51,402 nt of DNA from Saccoglossus kowalevskii (Eukaryota; Hemichordata; Enteropneusta; Harrimaniidae). The notes under the pieces were generated by a model. It was not told where the DNA came from. It saw nothing but the letters and a program-made list of their open reading frames with translations, and did no database searches. The stretch's first letter is position 1; the number at the start of each line of letters is the position of its first letter. The DNA lies in contig NW_003151761.1 in assembly GCF_000003605.2 (NCBI RefSeq), forward strand, positions 282,819 to 334,220. The letters are read 5' to 3'. Positions 14,401 to 29,400 of this stretch are shown piece after piece. Position numbers and translations under genes: made by a program.

Positions 14401-17400
14401 GTCTACATGTTATTCATTCAAATCTTTGGTCGGGCCGAGTTCAAATCCAACCCTGGTTTGAAGACTAATAAAATAAAAGTGATTGATTCATACATCGGTG
14501 AGTGTGACAGGGCAGGATTAGTCCACGGGTCGAGATTCGTTAAATGTCAAGACGACTGTCACGACATTCCACATATTTGACTAGAATCCCCGACACCATT
14601 GGATAATTCTGAAATTAAATTCGGCACCGAGCACGGAACAGACTGACATTATCTTGATAATAATAATGCCCGTTTCTTTATATTCTGATTTTCGGAGTAC
14701 ATTTTTTTCTGCAGCTATTACGTGATTTGTCTGTTACATTAATAAATTATAGTTCAGAATAGACACACTGAATATGGCATTAAAACAATAGAATATGCTT
14801 ACTTATCTCGCGTCTAATATAATCCCATTTCGTGGCATCGTTCAATGTGGCATCACAGTAATCATTTTTCTTGCTCAGAACACACTCCTGGGCGCTGGCC
14901 TTGTATTCAGCGGATCTACATGTAAAGTCCAAGTTATCTTCACATAACTGTTGACATTCATCTTGAGTGACGTCCTGTACGGATTTGTCGTTGTTGTCCA
15001 CCAACTTGCTGTAGGTTAACACCGTGTATGTGCTCGCATACACACCTGGTGAAATTAAAAAGATATTTTGATCATGCAGAAAATACACGTGTGTGTTCGT
15101 GTGTATTTCACAGGCACTCCTACATAACTAGTGCATAGGCATGTATGATACAATTGTAACTTTTTATGTCAAAACTACTTTGATTTCTTTATTAGTTTAT
15201 TTCACTTTCTGTTGCCTGAATATACATACCTCTTAGTTGGTGACAACCATAAAGCTCCACTGCCATTGCGATATGTCCCATATAATACACAGGATGAAAT
15301 CTAACAACACGCACATTTCTTAATACGGGGTCTAAGGTATGCCTCACAGTGGTCGAACTGTCGAGATTACCGCCAAACAACTGCAAAAAAATGCAATCAT
15401 TCTAATTTCACTGATACGATTACTGAAAATGCAAATATATTTTATTCATATAGTCATAATATAATTACTTTCCTCGCATGTGATGTATTACCTTAGTCTC
15501 AAGACCATCCAAATAGAGGTCAAAGTTCGTAGTGTTATTGCCATAGGATAAATAATACTGCTTCACATAGTGACCTGATGTGACGTCACCTCGTGTTGCA
15601 ATCATTGTAATATGGGCATACGCCACCAGTTCAACCTGCAGCCATGGATCGTCGTCGTCATCCGCTGCCCACCACGCGGTCTGGTACGGTGTGATATCGG
15701 AACTGATTCGTCCATAATACGCTTCGTATTGGCCAGCCGCATAGTTCGACGAGGCAGTTATTTGTTCGTCGGCGATGGTTTTGTATTCAACACCCAGAGG
15801 ATCAAAACATCCTACAATATAACAGTCAGGTATTTTAATCAAATGATATTAAATATAACATATGCAAAAATGACGCCTCCCTGCGAATCTACCAATATAT
15901 CATTAGCCGGTTAGTTTACGCTTTTGATCAGCATGTGTTGCACGAATTGGTGCATACTATATTTAGTACATAACACATGTTGTCGTAGCAATTGAAGTGC
16001 GCAACAATAATTAACTTAAGCGTCAGGGATATTTAATTATCACTCCCGTAAAAATTTGATCGCCATACTTTCACTACTAATTATTTAATAATATTATTCA
16101 TGTGTAGAGAAATAACTAGTAGTCACTGACGCTTGATGTAGTTTACAATAATATTCGTAAACCTTTACACGTATCAATAGGAATGTCTACATCAAAGACC
16201 TAACTGATTTATCTACCTACATACACCATAGCAATTACCCTAGATTTATAAACGAGCGCGAACGCAATGTATGTATACAGAACGCCTCGGGCACTGATGT
16301 CAAATTTATCAGATTTGGACTCCCCCTGACAATGTACCTACCTCCGCATACAGTACCCGAGTCGCAGGATCTGTAAAGGTATTTGTCCTCTTCTGAACAA
16401 TCCAGGCCACCGTGTGATGGAGTTGGATTAATACAATTTCGACTTCGCGTATTTATGCCATTGTTACCACATGAAACACTGCAGGCAGTTGACCAGGCAC
16501 CCCAGTTGCCCCAACCTCCATTAACTAAGATTCAAACATAAGATTTAATATCGCAAACAAACAACGGGAAGACGTTGTAATTTGTAATGGGTAAATTGTC
16601 GGTAATTTAACTTTGTTTTAAATAGAAATCAGTGAGCGAGTATATCTATCAGAAACAGCTAGATCTTAAACCTCATTAGAACAATTGTTTAAACCATGCC
16701 CACCAAATACACTGTATGGATATAGTCCCGCCCACCAGCACCTATCCGTATAACATGTACTAATTCGCGTATATTTTATAGTGATCAATCAGTCGATACA
16801 GCCTGGCTGATTGTCTGATTGTACAGCCTTCGCATTATACCTCAGTCCCTTTAAATAATGACACTTTTTTGCAGACATGATATTTGATTATAGTTTTCAC
16901 CTCTGCACATAGTAAACAAAGTAAGCCCATTTATGCAAATGAACGATATAAATAACAGGTAAATATAAATGTGATGTATAACCAATGAACCTACCAGGAG
17001 CTGTATAACCAAACACCTCGACTGACATACATAAAGAGTCTTCCCATGATTGGGGATGAAATCGGATATACCTTGCAGTAAAAGGATTGCTTAGAGTGTT
17101 CTTAACTACTGTTGATGCGTCAAAATTGCCATTAAATAACTGTAAGAAAATCGACTTAAGGTTAGTTTATACAAAAAGATTGCTACAAATAATAACTGAC
17201 GTCGTGACGATGAACGTGTGATTGACATATAATTCTTTATACAGAATACGGGAGACACATAAACATGAAGAGCAACAGAAAAAAAAAACGAGTTTAAATT
17301 GATCTGCAATTTATGCTATTTTTAATAGTTAAACATATACATTCTCTGAATTTTAGATATCAGTGAATACGGTAGAGCGAATCCCGTTTCCAACGTTACC

Positions 17401-20400
17401 TGGCGGCCAGTGCTAAAAATGTAGTAGTTTTACGCTTTGCGAGATTTTCTGCTTTACGTACGTTCTGCAGTGTTTTTCGTGAGCAGTGTTTTGTGACAAC
17501 GTACAAGAAACATGCGTCTCGATTTTGTCCTTTCTTTACTTTACTAACTGACTGATTGAAAGTGACTGTACGTGTTAACAAACGGCGTGTTCAATGGTCG
17601 GAATAGTATGCCGTTGGGTAACGCATTACACAAACGTTAGCACGGCGTGTATATAAGCACTGCCGTATTCGCCTATATCCAAGCTTTCAGATGATATATA
17701 GGTTGACATAGTCCGAATGTCTTTACCAGAGATAGATTTTAACTCATTTTTTTCCCTGGTGCTACCTTTAAAATGTGTAATTCTTAATAGCATTAAAAAA
17801 TCATTAATTGTTGATATTCTATCAGAAAATATATATTTATGCATGTAATACCTTTGTCTCACCATTCTCTAAATAATCGCTCCACGATGACCCATCATCA
17901 CTATATGATATATAATATGTCTTCATATAGCCGCTATTTGGAGCGGTGCCACGACTTGCCATCATGTTGATTGTGGAGTCAACGCTAAGATCAATTTCGA
18001 AATAATCAGAATTGACAGCATCATCCATACACCAGGTTTCACTTTCACCGTCAATCGATGCGTACTCGGTATCTGTGAATTTCGTTGATAAATCAGGTTA
18101 TATGAACAAATCATCTCACTTAAAGATCTAAACCTTAGGGTCACGTAATTGAAATTCTGTAATGGCCAAATCAATTGAGGTCTTGAACAATTTAATAATT
18201 TAAGTTAAACAGTTCACTACCTGAGCATGATGTGTAGACTGAACATGCATCGTGTATACTTGTATCACCCACACACGGGAGACCACTGTATTGTGGACTT
18301 GGATTGCTGCATTCACGTGTACGCTGTCGAACCCCATCGCTTCCACAGACCACCGAGCAGCTTGACCAGGGTGACCATGGTGTGAAATCACCATTAACTA
18401 AAAAATGTGGGAAGTGATGTCAAGCGCAGTAGAATTCAAGAAAAAAATAAGTACGACGAGTTAACACATCTAAGGAGAGAGACAATTTAAAGAACATTCT
18501 ACAACCAATTTAATAAACCCGAAACCTCACGAATTTTGTGATTTCGGTAATGTGTATGAAATGTGGAATATGAATATGTGAAAAATGAAGTATGTTATTG
18601 TTATTGTTTTGTCATGTCAGGTCGATTTGACGTGAACCTATCATACCAAATGTGAAGTGCAGAATTAAATGAGTTAGAAATATAACACCTACCTGGTGTG
18701 TATTCGCCATACAACTCTATTCGCATTGCGATACCTCCCGTCTCAACATTCCATGATTGAGGGTGAAACTTAACAAAGCGAACAGACGAAAGAGACGTCA
18801 CACTGTGCTTCACTGTGGCTGCGCTGTCGATATTACCTGTGAATATCTAAATATACACTATACCTTAGACACTCTTAGAGTGTTAGATATGTAAACCAGG
18901 AATAATGATCACATGGATAAAGTTACATTTATTTGAGCATGTCGTCGGAGGTAAATTATATATACTCACAAAGAACACTTCTCCGAGTACAGGTACATGC
19001 AGATTACGAACATATAAACACGCACACACGAGATTCGAATTCGTGGCCACGAGAAGGCGCCTTACCACTGTAAGTAGACACATACCTCAGTGTGCCACAG
19101 TCAATTACAAACAAAATACAGTTATGTGAATGTGGTTAGTCATTTCGAGAAATGGGCCACGTGGCGTGGTTTCCACCAAAATCAGTGTCATACTCCCTGC
19201 CGTAATCGCGTTCATTTTGCTTAAATACCAGTAACATAGATCAGGAGTACAGTGGGTGCAATGAAGGGATAGAAGAGGGTACTATTCGGAGGGATGAAAA
19301 AACAAGTGTCCAGGTTCTCTCGTTCTCAACGATATCTCAGCGGCCATTTACGTCATAGGTTTATTTGCATAAAACTACTGTATTTTCGGGACTTACCAGC
19401 TAATACATAATGTGATAGATATGCTAATATTTTGAGAGAATTATTATAATGATTATAACACACTAGCTACGACGAAGATTGAACAAAGGCGGTGTTGATG
19501 ACATAATTGAACACAAGTAACCGTTAAGTAACATATGACACCGTGATGATTATTTGTAAACTTGAAACAAAGCGCCTACCTTAGCACTGCCTTCTTCTTG
19601 ATAGTACACCCAATCACTGCCGTGCAAACTGTAAGACAAGTAGTATGACTTCACATACTTGCCAGTTGCTGGCATTCCTTGGGTACCAACCATCTTCAAT
19701 GTAATTGCATCCTGAAATGTCAACTTAATCCAGTCTTCAACATCCGGGATATTTGGTACCCATGCATGTTCATCTATATCGTTTAAACGGGCCCATAACC
19801 CTGAATAGTCAGTCCCATCCAGTGGCTCGGATACAGTTATGCTGGAGTCTGCTATGGAACCATCTTCCATACCAAGGGGAGTGTCCTCATTGTCTACGAA
19901 AACGGGAAATACAAAATATTCAGTCAACTCTCGCCAATATATAATAGATTGGCGATAATCACACCGTCGATTTGCATTTCGCTCTGATAAGTTGCGGAAG
20001 TGGTGGCATCTACATACTTAAATCGTCGCGTCATGTGTAGTGGTTGTGAGTTCGTACTTTGATTGGTATACAGTGGGAGGGCCGTACCTGAGCATACAGT
20101 CGCCGCTTCGCATTCGAACCACTGAGTGGAACTCCCAGTGCACACACCGCCATATTGTGGAGCAGGGTTGTCACATGACCGGAGCCTCTCTTCTATACCT
20201 TCACTGCCGCAAGCCACGGAACAATCAGTCTGCACCGTCCAATCACTCCAACCTCCGTCAACTGAAAGCAATAGCAATTCGGGTAACTTGGGGGCGTGTA
20301 TGTGGGGTAGAGTACGGACGACATGGCAAATAACTCATGAATATGCAATTATTAAGAATACCTATCGACACTTAATCCAGTACATGCATTACTTAGATGG

Positions 20401-23400
20401 AATTAAGTAAACAGTGGCTCACCTGGTTCATATTGTCCATAGATTTCTACCCTGAGGGCTATCCTATTCTTCCAAGCGTGGGGATTAAATTTCAGATATG
20501 CAACGTTTGCTATCGGTTCTAAGCTGTGCATCACGACTGAGGACCCGTCTATATTTCCTCCAAATAACTGGTATAATGTAAAAATACCACGTGATATAAT
20601 AACAATACATAGTCGTAGAACCTGCTGGGTGGGACGATTCAGTAGATTCTTTTGAATTTTAGAACCCAGTTTGCATTAACGCGCCGAAATATTGATACAT
20701 AAAGGATCAGTTATAAGGTGAATTGTGGTCGTTTCAAAACTATTTATAATATATAATTTAAATCATTATATTGTATTGTATTCGTAGTAGTTCTTGTACA
20801 TGAGCCGTGAGTGTGACCAGGTCTATTGCGTGAGATGCATTACTTGGCGGATGTGTTTTTGTTGATCCCAGCTTAAAGCGGGAGGGTCGTCACCTGCGCA
20901 CGCGCGGGAATTAAGTCCCGAGCGACGATAACAACACACACTAAAAACGCTCATGGGTAGATGCTTGTCAACAATGACACGCTATGGCCATCTGACGCAT
21001 GCGCAGGTGACGACTCCCCTGCTTTAAAGCACCAAATTCGTCGTGCAATGCGTGACTGAACGACGATTGTGTTTTTGGCACGCATGTTCGACGCCGGCAT
21101 ATATTCCCATGATGTCATCACGATAGTACTATGATTTCACTGTTGTTACAAATTAGTTTCTGTACCAAGTAAAAACATCAACCTTGCATGACATGCTCAC
21201 CTTTCGCTCACCGTTCTCTTCGTAATTAATCCAAGAATCATCGTCACTACTGTACGATAAATAAAATGTCTTCACGTATTGGTTAGGGTTTGACGGCCTC
21301 GCTTGCACAGCAATCATTCGCACTATTGCTACCCTTGGAAGGGATATTTTCAGCCAATCAGTGTTCGAAGGACTGCTACCCGTATACCATGCTGACGAAT
21401 CAGTGATGTGATTCAATCGACCTTTCTTAGCCGTGCTTTCACCGCGGTTTGCCGAGAACGCACTGTCTGGTTGTGATCCACCGTACTTGAAACCAAATTC
21501 AGCATCGATATTGTCTGAACAAAATAAAGTTTAATTTTAATGTCTTATTCAGTTATACTGCCATTATAGTATGACTGATCGAATCACTTTATAAACTTAT
21601 AAGAGAACGATGTTCTACAAATGCATTGTTTCCTTGTGGCTGCCATGTGTTACACCAAAATCAAGTTTCCTTATACATGGGTTTGGCTTAAAGCGGGGAG
21701 GGGTCGTCACCTGCGCACGCGCGGGAATTGATTCCAACGCGACGATAACAACACACGCTAAAACGCAAAGGCTCATGGGTAGACGCTTGTTTGTAAACAA
21801 TGACACGCTATGGCCATCTGACGCATGCGCAGGTGATGATGACTCCTCCTGCTTTAACGAAACGACCCACAGAAATTATGACATATAATATCATGCACTG
21901 TGATTCTTGGTGACAAAACTCGCTATTGTCATATCCTGCATTTCCGGAACAGTTGACTTGTAATGATTTGAAGTGCAAACATTCACTGCTAGAGAGCTTT
22001 TAAATGTATGACGGATTATGATTAAAGGGCGGCAGTCGTCGCGCCGCGTCCTATTCGATATGGGACTCATAGCGACGTATACAACGCGTGTAAAATACAA
22101 TGTTTATACATGAAATTCGAACACGCGCTGCGCGACGACCACCGCGCTTTAACATTAAATGGTATTATGGGATGTATACCAACCTGAATACACCTCTACT
22201 TCACACACGATAAGCTGACCAATTGCATCATTTAGGGTAAGATGAACGTGATTACCAGTAATCGATGTAGCGCAGATAACTTCGTTTATATTGGCAGCTG
22301 TCGTTATAGTGCCACACAGAGTATTATCGGCACTGACAGAATGAGGTCCAATGCGAATTACAACGTCATTCATAAGGGGAACTGTATATAGTGACGAACA
22401 TAATAAAGTGAATTCACCAAATGAGAATTATTTACGCTGTGAATTCCAATGTATCACATTGTCACTTAGACATCGTTATAGTATCATACTCGCCTACACA
22501 CTTTTTTCCGATTACCGTAAAATAACTATCATGGAACACTTTATTTGATTGTTTGCCAGTCATTTGTTGTGTGTTCCAAGGTTTGTGAATTCACTTTAAC
22601 CATTTCATCACCAGACTTTCTCGCCCAAAATTTTTCTGCACTTTTTCTTATTTCTTGAAATTTCTTATTCAATATTTCTGGAAGGCAACCCTAATTTTGG
22701 AGCCAACAGCAAAATTGGAATCAATTTTCAGTTTTTACTCGACAAAATTGTCGTTTTTGTCCCAATCTTCTGAAGGAAAGTGGAGATTATAAACGGGACT
22801 ATTTTGTGAATTTGTGATGAAAAGAGGGAACTGGCGGTGTAAAGGATATACATATATATATCGTTACAGCATAGGGTTATTTCAACTTATGCAATAACGT
22901 GTTGAACAGGGTCAATGCCTTCGTACATTTCACCAAGGTATGGTGCAGCAAAACATGTCACAGGCATGATCGGCATTTATATATCAAATGTACTTACACT
23001 CGTATTTTCGTAAGGTCACAATAACTTTGTATATGTCATAAGGTTGGCCAAGATTCAGCATTAACCATGGCTGGTATTCGGTGTCGGTAACTGCACAAGT
23101 ACTATCAGTGACGTACGATGAGGCAAATCCATCTATGGCCAGTGAAGCTCCATTCGAACCGGTTATGCTACTTTGGGTAGCCGTTGCTTCTATGGCGAGG
23201 TTGTAATCTGGGAATGGACAGTGAGTATTGCATAAATAAGAGTTAAATATTCGCATCAAGTGAAAAATTAAAAACATAAAATCGGAAATACAGAAGAAAT
23301 ACAGTATAAAATATAACTCACCAGTGCACTGAACATCCGAATCACATGCTACAAATGTTTCACTGCTTCCACTACACTCAGAACCCCCATTTATTGGTGG

Positions 23401-26400
23401 TGGGTTAGAACATGTTCGCTCGCGTCTTCGGATTCCATCGTTTCCGCACTTCACGCTACAGTCGCCCGAATCTGTCCAGGAACCCCAGTTACCATCCTCT
23501 TATAAAATCAATGAACAATCAACACTGGTTAACGTTGGTGGAAATGTGGTGGTGGGCAGAACAATTTCTAGAAATCAGTTCTATTTTGAAAATGACTATG
23601 TTTAGAGAACTGAATGTAGTTTATTATGTTTCATAGTCACGCCCAAAGATGTCAAATGTACACAGAGTATACACCAACATTTCACATAAACTGCAAAAAA
23701 ACTCTCACCTGGTGGGCATGCATTGCCATCTTCAATTCCACACTCGATAACCTGAGTCGATGTCTCCCCGCAGTCATTGCCGCCATTCGATGGAACGGGG
23801 TTCGTGCAAGTCCGTGTTTGCAGCAACTCTCCACCAGTTCTCGTGCCATCACTCTCTTCAATATAGCATGTAACACTGCAATCAGCACTGCTCCATTCAC
23901 TCCAACCTCCGTGAACTGAAAAATGATATATATATAATCAGCTTAATATTATTGCGTACATTATTAATTGCTATTTTTTATCATAAATAAGCCTATATAA
24001 AACGAAATTGTTTCGTGTATTATTGAAACATTTTGATACATATTTTAAACTTGATAAGGAAGTGTCTCTGACATTCGTCAACTTTGGGTGGTTTTATAAC
24101 TACCTTGAACAAACGTTTGGTGGCCCTGGAACTACCTCTTTCGAATTGGAGATAATTCTCTCAGATAATAACCGCATAAATGGAGTGATGTCTCAAGTGT
24201 AGTTTAAGCATACGCATCGTGTATGTATGCATTCATGTTATTTGGACATATGATTATAAGCCATGCGGCCTTATAGCGAGATTACTCTATCTTCGTTACC
24301 TGGGTTCATTTCGCAAATGTATCCATTCGCTTCTTCTGTACAGTTCACGTTGATCCACTTCCAATCATCGTCCTCCTCGTGGTAAAGGTACTGTATGCAG
24401 TCATACCCGTCTGGTAGAGGATAAAACGTCGCGTCATACCAAGGTAGTGGTGATATAGAGACGGGCGTGTGTGTGGTGTCTGACAGACTGTCTGTAGTAA
24501 AGTCATACAGAATCCCCGTATAGAAAGCATCAGTCGTGCTTTCAGATTGCAGTAACAGATTGACGTCAGAGTTCTCTACCGCATACCCTATGTGAATCAA
24601 GTGAGCTCCTTCGCCCTTAGATTCACAATCAGCTTTTGATGCTTGGAAGTCGAGTGCTGCGTCGATTACCTTTATACATGCATTGGGTAATTCGATCCAT
24701 TCTAAGTGACAGGTGACTGTGAAAGCAATTAAAAGTTAAATGGGTCTTGTTTTGTAATTTCATTGAGTGTAAGTGAGATAAAAAAAATTGGAAATAAAAA
24801 AATAAGAGTGTGTACTCAAAATACTTATACATCATACTACACCCTTTTGTTTCCACACACTTAAAAAATATAGTTTACATTCACAAATTTACAGTCGAGC
24901 AAATCATACGTCTTTACCAACTTTATTATAATTGTATATTGCTTGATGTTTACGAGTAAAAATACACATAAATCAGCAGAGTGGCGAGCAATACAAATAT
25001 AAGGCCTTTCCAACATATATTTTACTAATTGCTTCTCTCAATTAGAAGAAGATCCTATATCTATAACAACATCATCGACAATGTTTCTAATACAAATAAT
25101 TTAACTCACTGTCACAGTCTACATCGCACGTCTTTGTCTCAAAATCTTCACCGGTGCAACTTGTTCCTCCCTCAGAAGGTTCTGGGTTAGTACAGTTTCT
25201 TGTCCTTGACTGTTTACCAATATCTGGATAACAGCGACTGCAATCGGACCAATCAGTCCAATCCGTCCAGCCACCATTGACAGGATCTGAAATAATACTT
25301 TAGAAATCAGTTTGGTGGCTACGCGCTCCACACACGTACGATGAAAGTATATCATTGGAAATGATGGAACATCTAATAGGCCACCATGGACGTATATCAT
25401 TGGGTTAAACTCAAACAGTACTAGCGGTAATTGTGTGTCTAAACGAGTTGGTAAGACTAACCATCTGGACATGATCCGCCACATCCACTCGTCTCACTGG
25501 AGTCTCCTTGACATTCAGCTCCACCAAGTAACGGCGATGGATTGGTACATGTCCTGCTACGAGACTGTACTCCTAAATCATTACCACACGTCACGCTACA
25601 GTCGCTCCAATTGCCCCAATCTGACCAATCACCATCCACTAAACAAAGTCAGATAGTAAAATTAGTGAAAACGTTATATATTAAGTAGGTAACACTTCTG
25701 CTAAAATTAACTAACGCTGCTTTATTATGGTGGATTTTACAGGAGAATAATTAAGAAAAATGTTATTATATATGTTATTATTGATTGTTTTTTTGGTAAT
25801 TAATTAATTCCCCAGATATATTAAGATTATTATGTTGATATGTTCCAATATAAATACAATTCTTACTACAGCCTAATGCACAAGGGGTACGCCCATAGTA
25901 TACGTGTGTGTGTCGTCGTTTTGATGCCCATCTTCACGGTCGAGCAAATCTTTTTGACCAATTATTTTATGATTTTGGGCCTTTGGGATTGGGGCAAAAA
26001 CGCCCTCAACGTCAATCTAAGTCCTTTTTTCAGCTGGTTGTAGAGCACTTACACCCAAAATCAAAGTAAGTACCCCTGGGGCACAAGCAAATCATCTTTA
26101 TTTATTTGTATCAACAATTTAAGATGCGTCTTGAGGGCTGACATGTCATTATCAAATGCACTGATTCCATTCGTTCCTACGAGTACTTCGATTGTCGTAG
26201 CATGTGGCTACACATTACGAGATATGAGTGCTGCAGACCCTGTAATGATTATTACATGCCACATTCCATGAAATTATTACCTTGATGTACTTCGCATACA
26301 AATCCATTGAGGTCAGAGCAATTTACGTTTATCGCCAACCATTCCAAATAGGTAGAGTTATACGCCATTGCAACGCATTGTTCACTGCCTGTCGGGTAAC

Positions 26401-29400
26401 CAGGCATCCACAGACTCCGACTCTCAATCGCCCAAGATGATAGGTCGGGTTGACCACCACCATCATCAAATTGTATGTCATGACCGTCATACTGTAAACC
26501 TGTATAAAATGCAGTCTCCGCTGATGCTCCACTCGCTACTAATTCATAATGCAGAAACTCGTGCTCGCCAATATCATCCAGGTAAACAAGATGTCCGCCA
26601 TTGTACAAATCTTCACAAATAGATATTGATTCGTCGTAGGTGGCGCTGTCTGTAGGCTGACTCTTTATATGATAGCATGAGCTGTGACGTGGCACCATGT
26701 CACTTCCTGGACAAGTGACTGTAACAATAAAAACCGATACAATGTATTTACAAAAAATTGTCAATGTTTTTATGACTAGTAATTGTGTGTACACGTTGTA
26801 AGAATTTGTTGGGATGTTGATATGTCGTGGTCTTGATTAGCAGCTTTTTGTTTGCACTTTTCTTGAATGTCGTGAGTTGCTTTACGCAAAGCGCCTTTAG
26901 TTGGTGGATCCTTCACAAAGAGCATAAGATCATGGATAGAAAACATTCGGAAATAAGACGAAAACTGATTCCAAAAACTAAAGGCTGCGAAAAGAATATG
27001 TTTGAATTGAAAACATTGTGTCAGTGGTTGAATCTCGTAATTATTGCATAATGTAGTACATGTATAGATGATATCATGTATTTTCATTTGTTCTAACCAA
27101 TGCCTTACCCCATGGGCACAGTTCATCGCATACAATTTCTTCCACTTCATCACCCATACACGTAGCGCCTCCAAAGTATGGTTCAGGATCATCACAACTC
27201 CTGCTACGATAGCGGACACCAGACTCACAGGAAACGCTGCACTCTGACCATGCTGACCAGTCACTCCAGCTGCCATCAACTGATATGGTAATAATAGAAC
27301 GGTGTAACGAGTCAATAATTGAAAAGTGTATGCGAATCATAGGCCGATTTGCGTATGTGTTAATGACCACAGTCGCTATGTAGGCGATATTATCCTGCAA
27401 GCATTGCCCTCATCAAAGGGCGATACACAAAAGGAGAAAGTGTTCGGGTAGAGATCAAGCCTCAAGATTATGCTACACTATTGCATCCCCGTATAAGTGA
27501 AAAGGCATTCAAATCATGAATGAACAGATAAATATTATTACCTGGGCTTTTCTCACAAACATAAAACCTAGTCGTTTCACAGTCAGAATTTCGGAACTTC
27601 CATTCGTCGCCGTCTTTTACCAGCACAACACATGGATAATCCGCGGTAGGTGAACCTGATGACCACGGATCCAAGTCTTCACTGGTCCATGTAGATATGT
27701 CAGGGGCACCTCCCATTGGATCATGTTGATTTATGACGTCATCGGTGTCACTACTGTACGTCATGCCTGTGTACAACTCGCTACTCGCAGCAATGCCTTC
27801 AGTGTTCAGCCAATCGCTGACGAGTACTTGTTCTTCTCGTTCTCCAACGTAAAGCACATGCGCACTGATATGGTTGCACACTTCTATGGCGACCCCGTAC
27901 GTGCCTTCGGCCATGCCGAGTTGATAACAAGCTTCATAGCCAGCATACCATCCTGAAGCACAAGTCACTGTCGAATATAGCAAAAAATAATTTCCGTAAA
28001 TGTACCAACCACACGCAATTACTAACCTAGGTTAATTGGTGTTTCTATTCTACTCACCCGGTAAATAACACGTCATAGCTTTCTATTTCCTATTAGAGGC
28101 TATTTCCTCTGCTTCTGAGTTGGCGAAATCTGAGCTCGACCAACATGGCCATTTTCAGTTTATATTCAGTTCATTTTAACAAACACGTATAAACAACAGT
28201 CCTTAACAAATCCCATACCTGTTGAATCGTCACATAGCAAACCGCTATACAGTCCTGTGCATGTACATGTAAATTGGGTAGACGACACCCTAACACATAT
28301 CCCTGCATGGTTACAAGGATTTGGATCGCAGGGATCGTTATCGATTGTGCAGTGTTCACCTAGAGAAAAAAAAATGTGTATGATATCAGTTAACATTAAC
28401 GGTAGTTTAGTGGACAATTACCAATGTCTTATTGCGTAGATCGCAGTGAGTAAAGTTATGGGGAATTCGTATATTTGCCCGCAATTATTTGAGACGGCTG
28501 TGTGCTGTTGGGAGTATAAATGAAACAGACAAGGAACAAAACGTTTACATGAATTCTTTTCTTACAAGTGCAATTAAAGTAAGCAGCTTCCCGTTTATAG
28601 ATTTGAATTTCTGTAACTGTGATGAGGTACACTCATTTTGATTGGTCGATGTTATATATTATATCATAAAGTTCTCAAAATACAGTTTGATGAATTCAGA
28701 TCAGCAAGAATTAAAAGACAGTTCATTGAAAAGACACGTCCGTTATTATTTTTGACTAAATGTACATTGACACCACACCACTTCAGTAAAGCCATCAATA
28801 ACGATTGTCAAAGCAATGTTAATAATATTAGTATTAACAATTGATGTTAATATATCGTAATATGGGAGTATGTAAATATCAACCCATCAATTATTTTGCA
28901 ACTTTGCTTACACTTTGTCCATCAATGGAAATTAATCGAGATTATAGGCTTCCGTATAATGAACCACGGACCTAAAAAAATCAATAAACACGGGAGCCAA
29001 CCTTGGAGGCGAATATAAATTATAAATTACATTTACGATTAGCTCATCGATTTTATTGATTTTACTATTATATTGTAATAATTGTGTATTTGTACGGATG
29101 TATGCCATAGATCGGGAATGGGGATCGATATTGCAAAACGTTGTTTTTTAGTTGAAATGCAGTTTCCTTCTTCTATAAATCCTATTACACTTGTGTACAG
29201 GTTTCAAAATTATTAATTTTTCTAAGTTAAATGGTCTACAATAGACTTATTTAGGTATGTAGTTATGCCGCCGTAGTCGACATTTAATGATTTTAAGATA
29301 AAGTATTGTATAGTTACCTGTCCATTTATCTACACATGCGCAGTGGTAACTATCGTCGCCAGGTACGTCTATGCATGTACCACCATTCTCGCAGGGAGAC

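Noticed and set aside
14430-14470. Possible tRNA B box (GAGTTCAAATCC)
   Set aside because: No A box at the required distance.
26776-27315. 179-codon open frame over TSP1-1
   Set aside because: It overlaps the TSP1 exon in a different frame and has no motif of its own, so it is a shadow.
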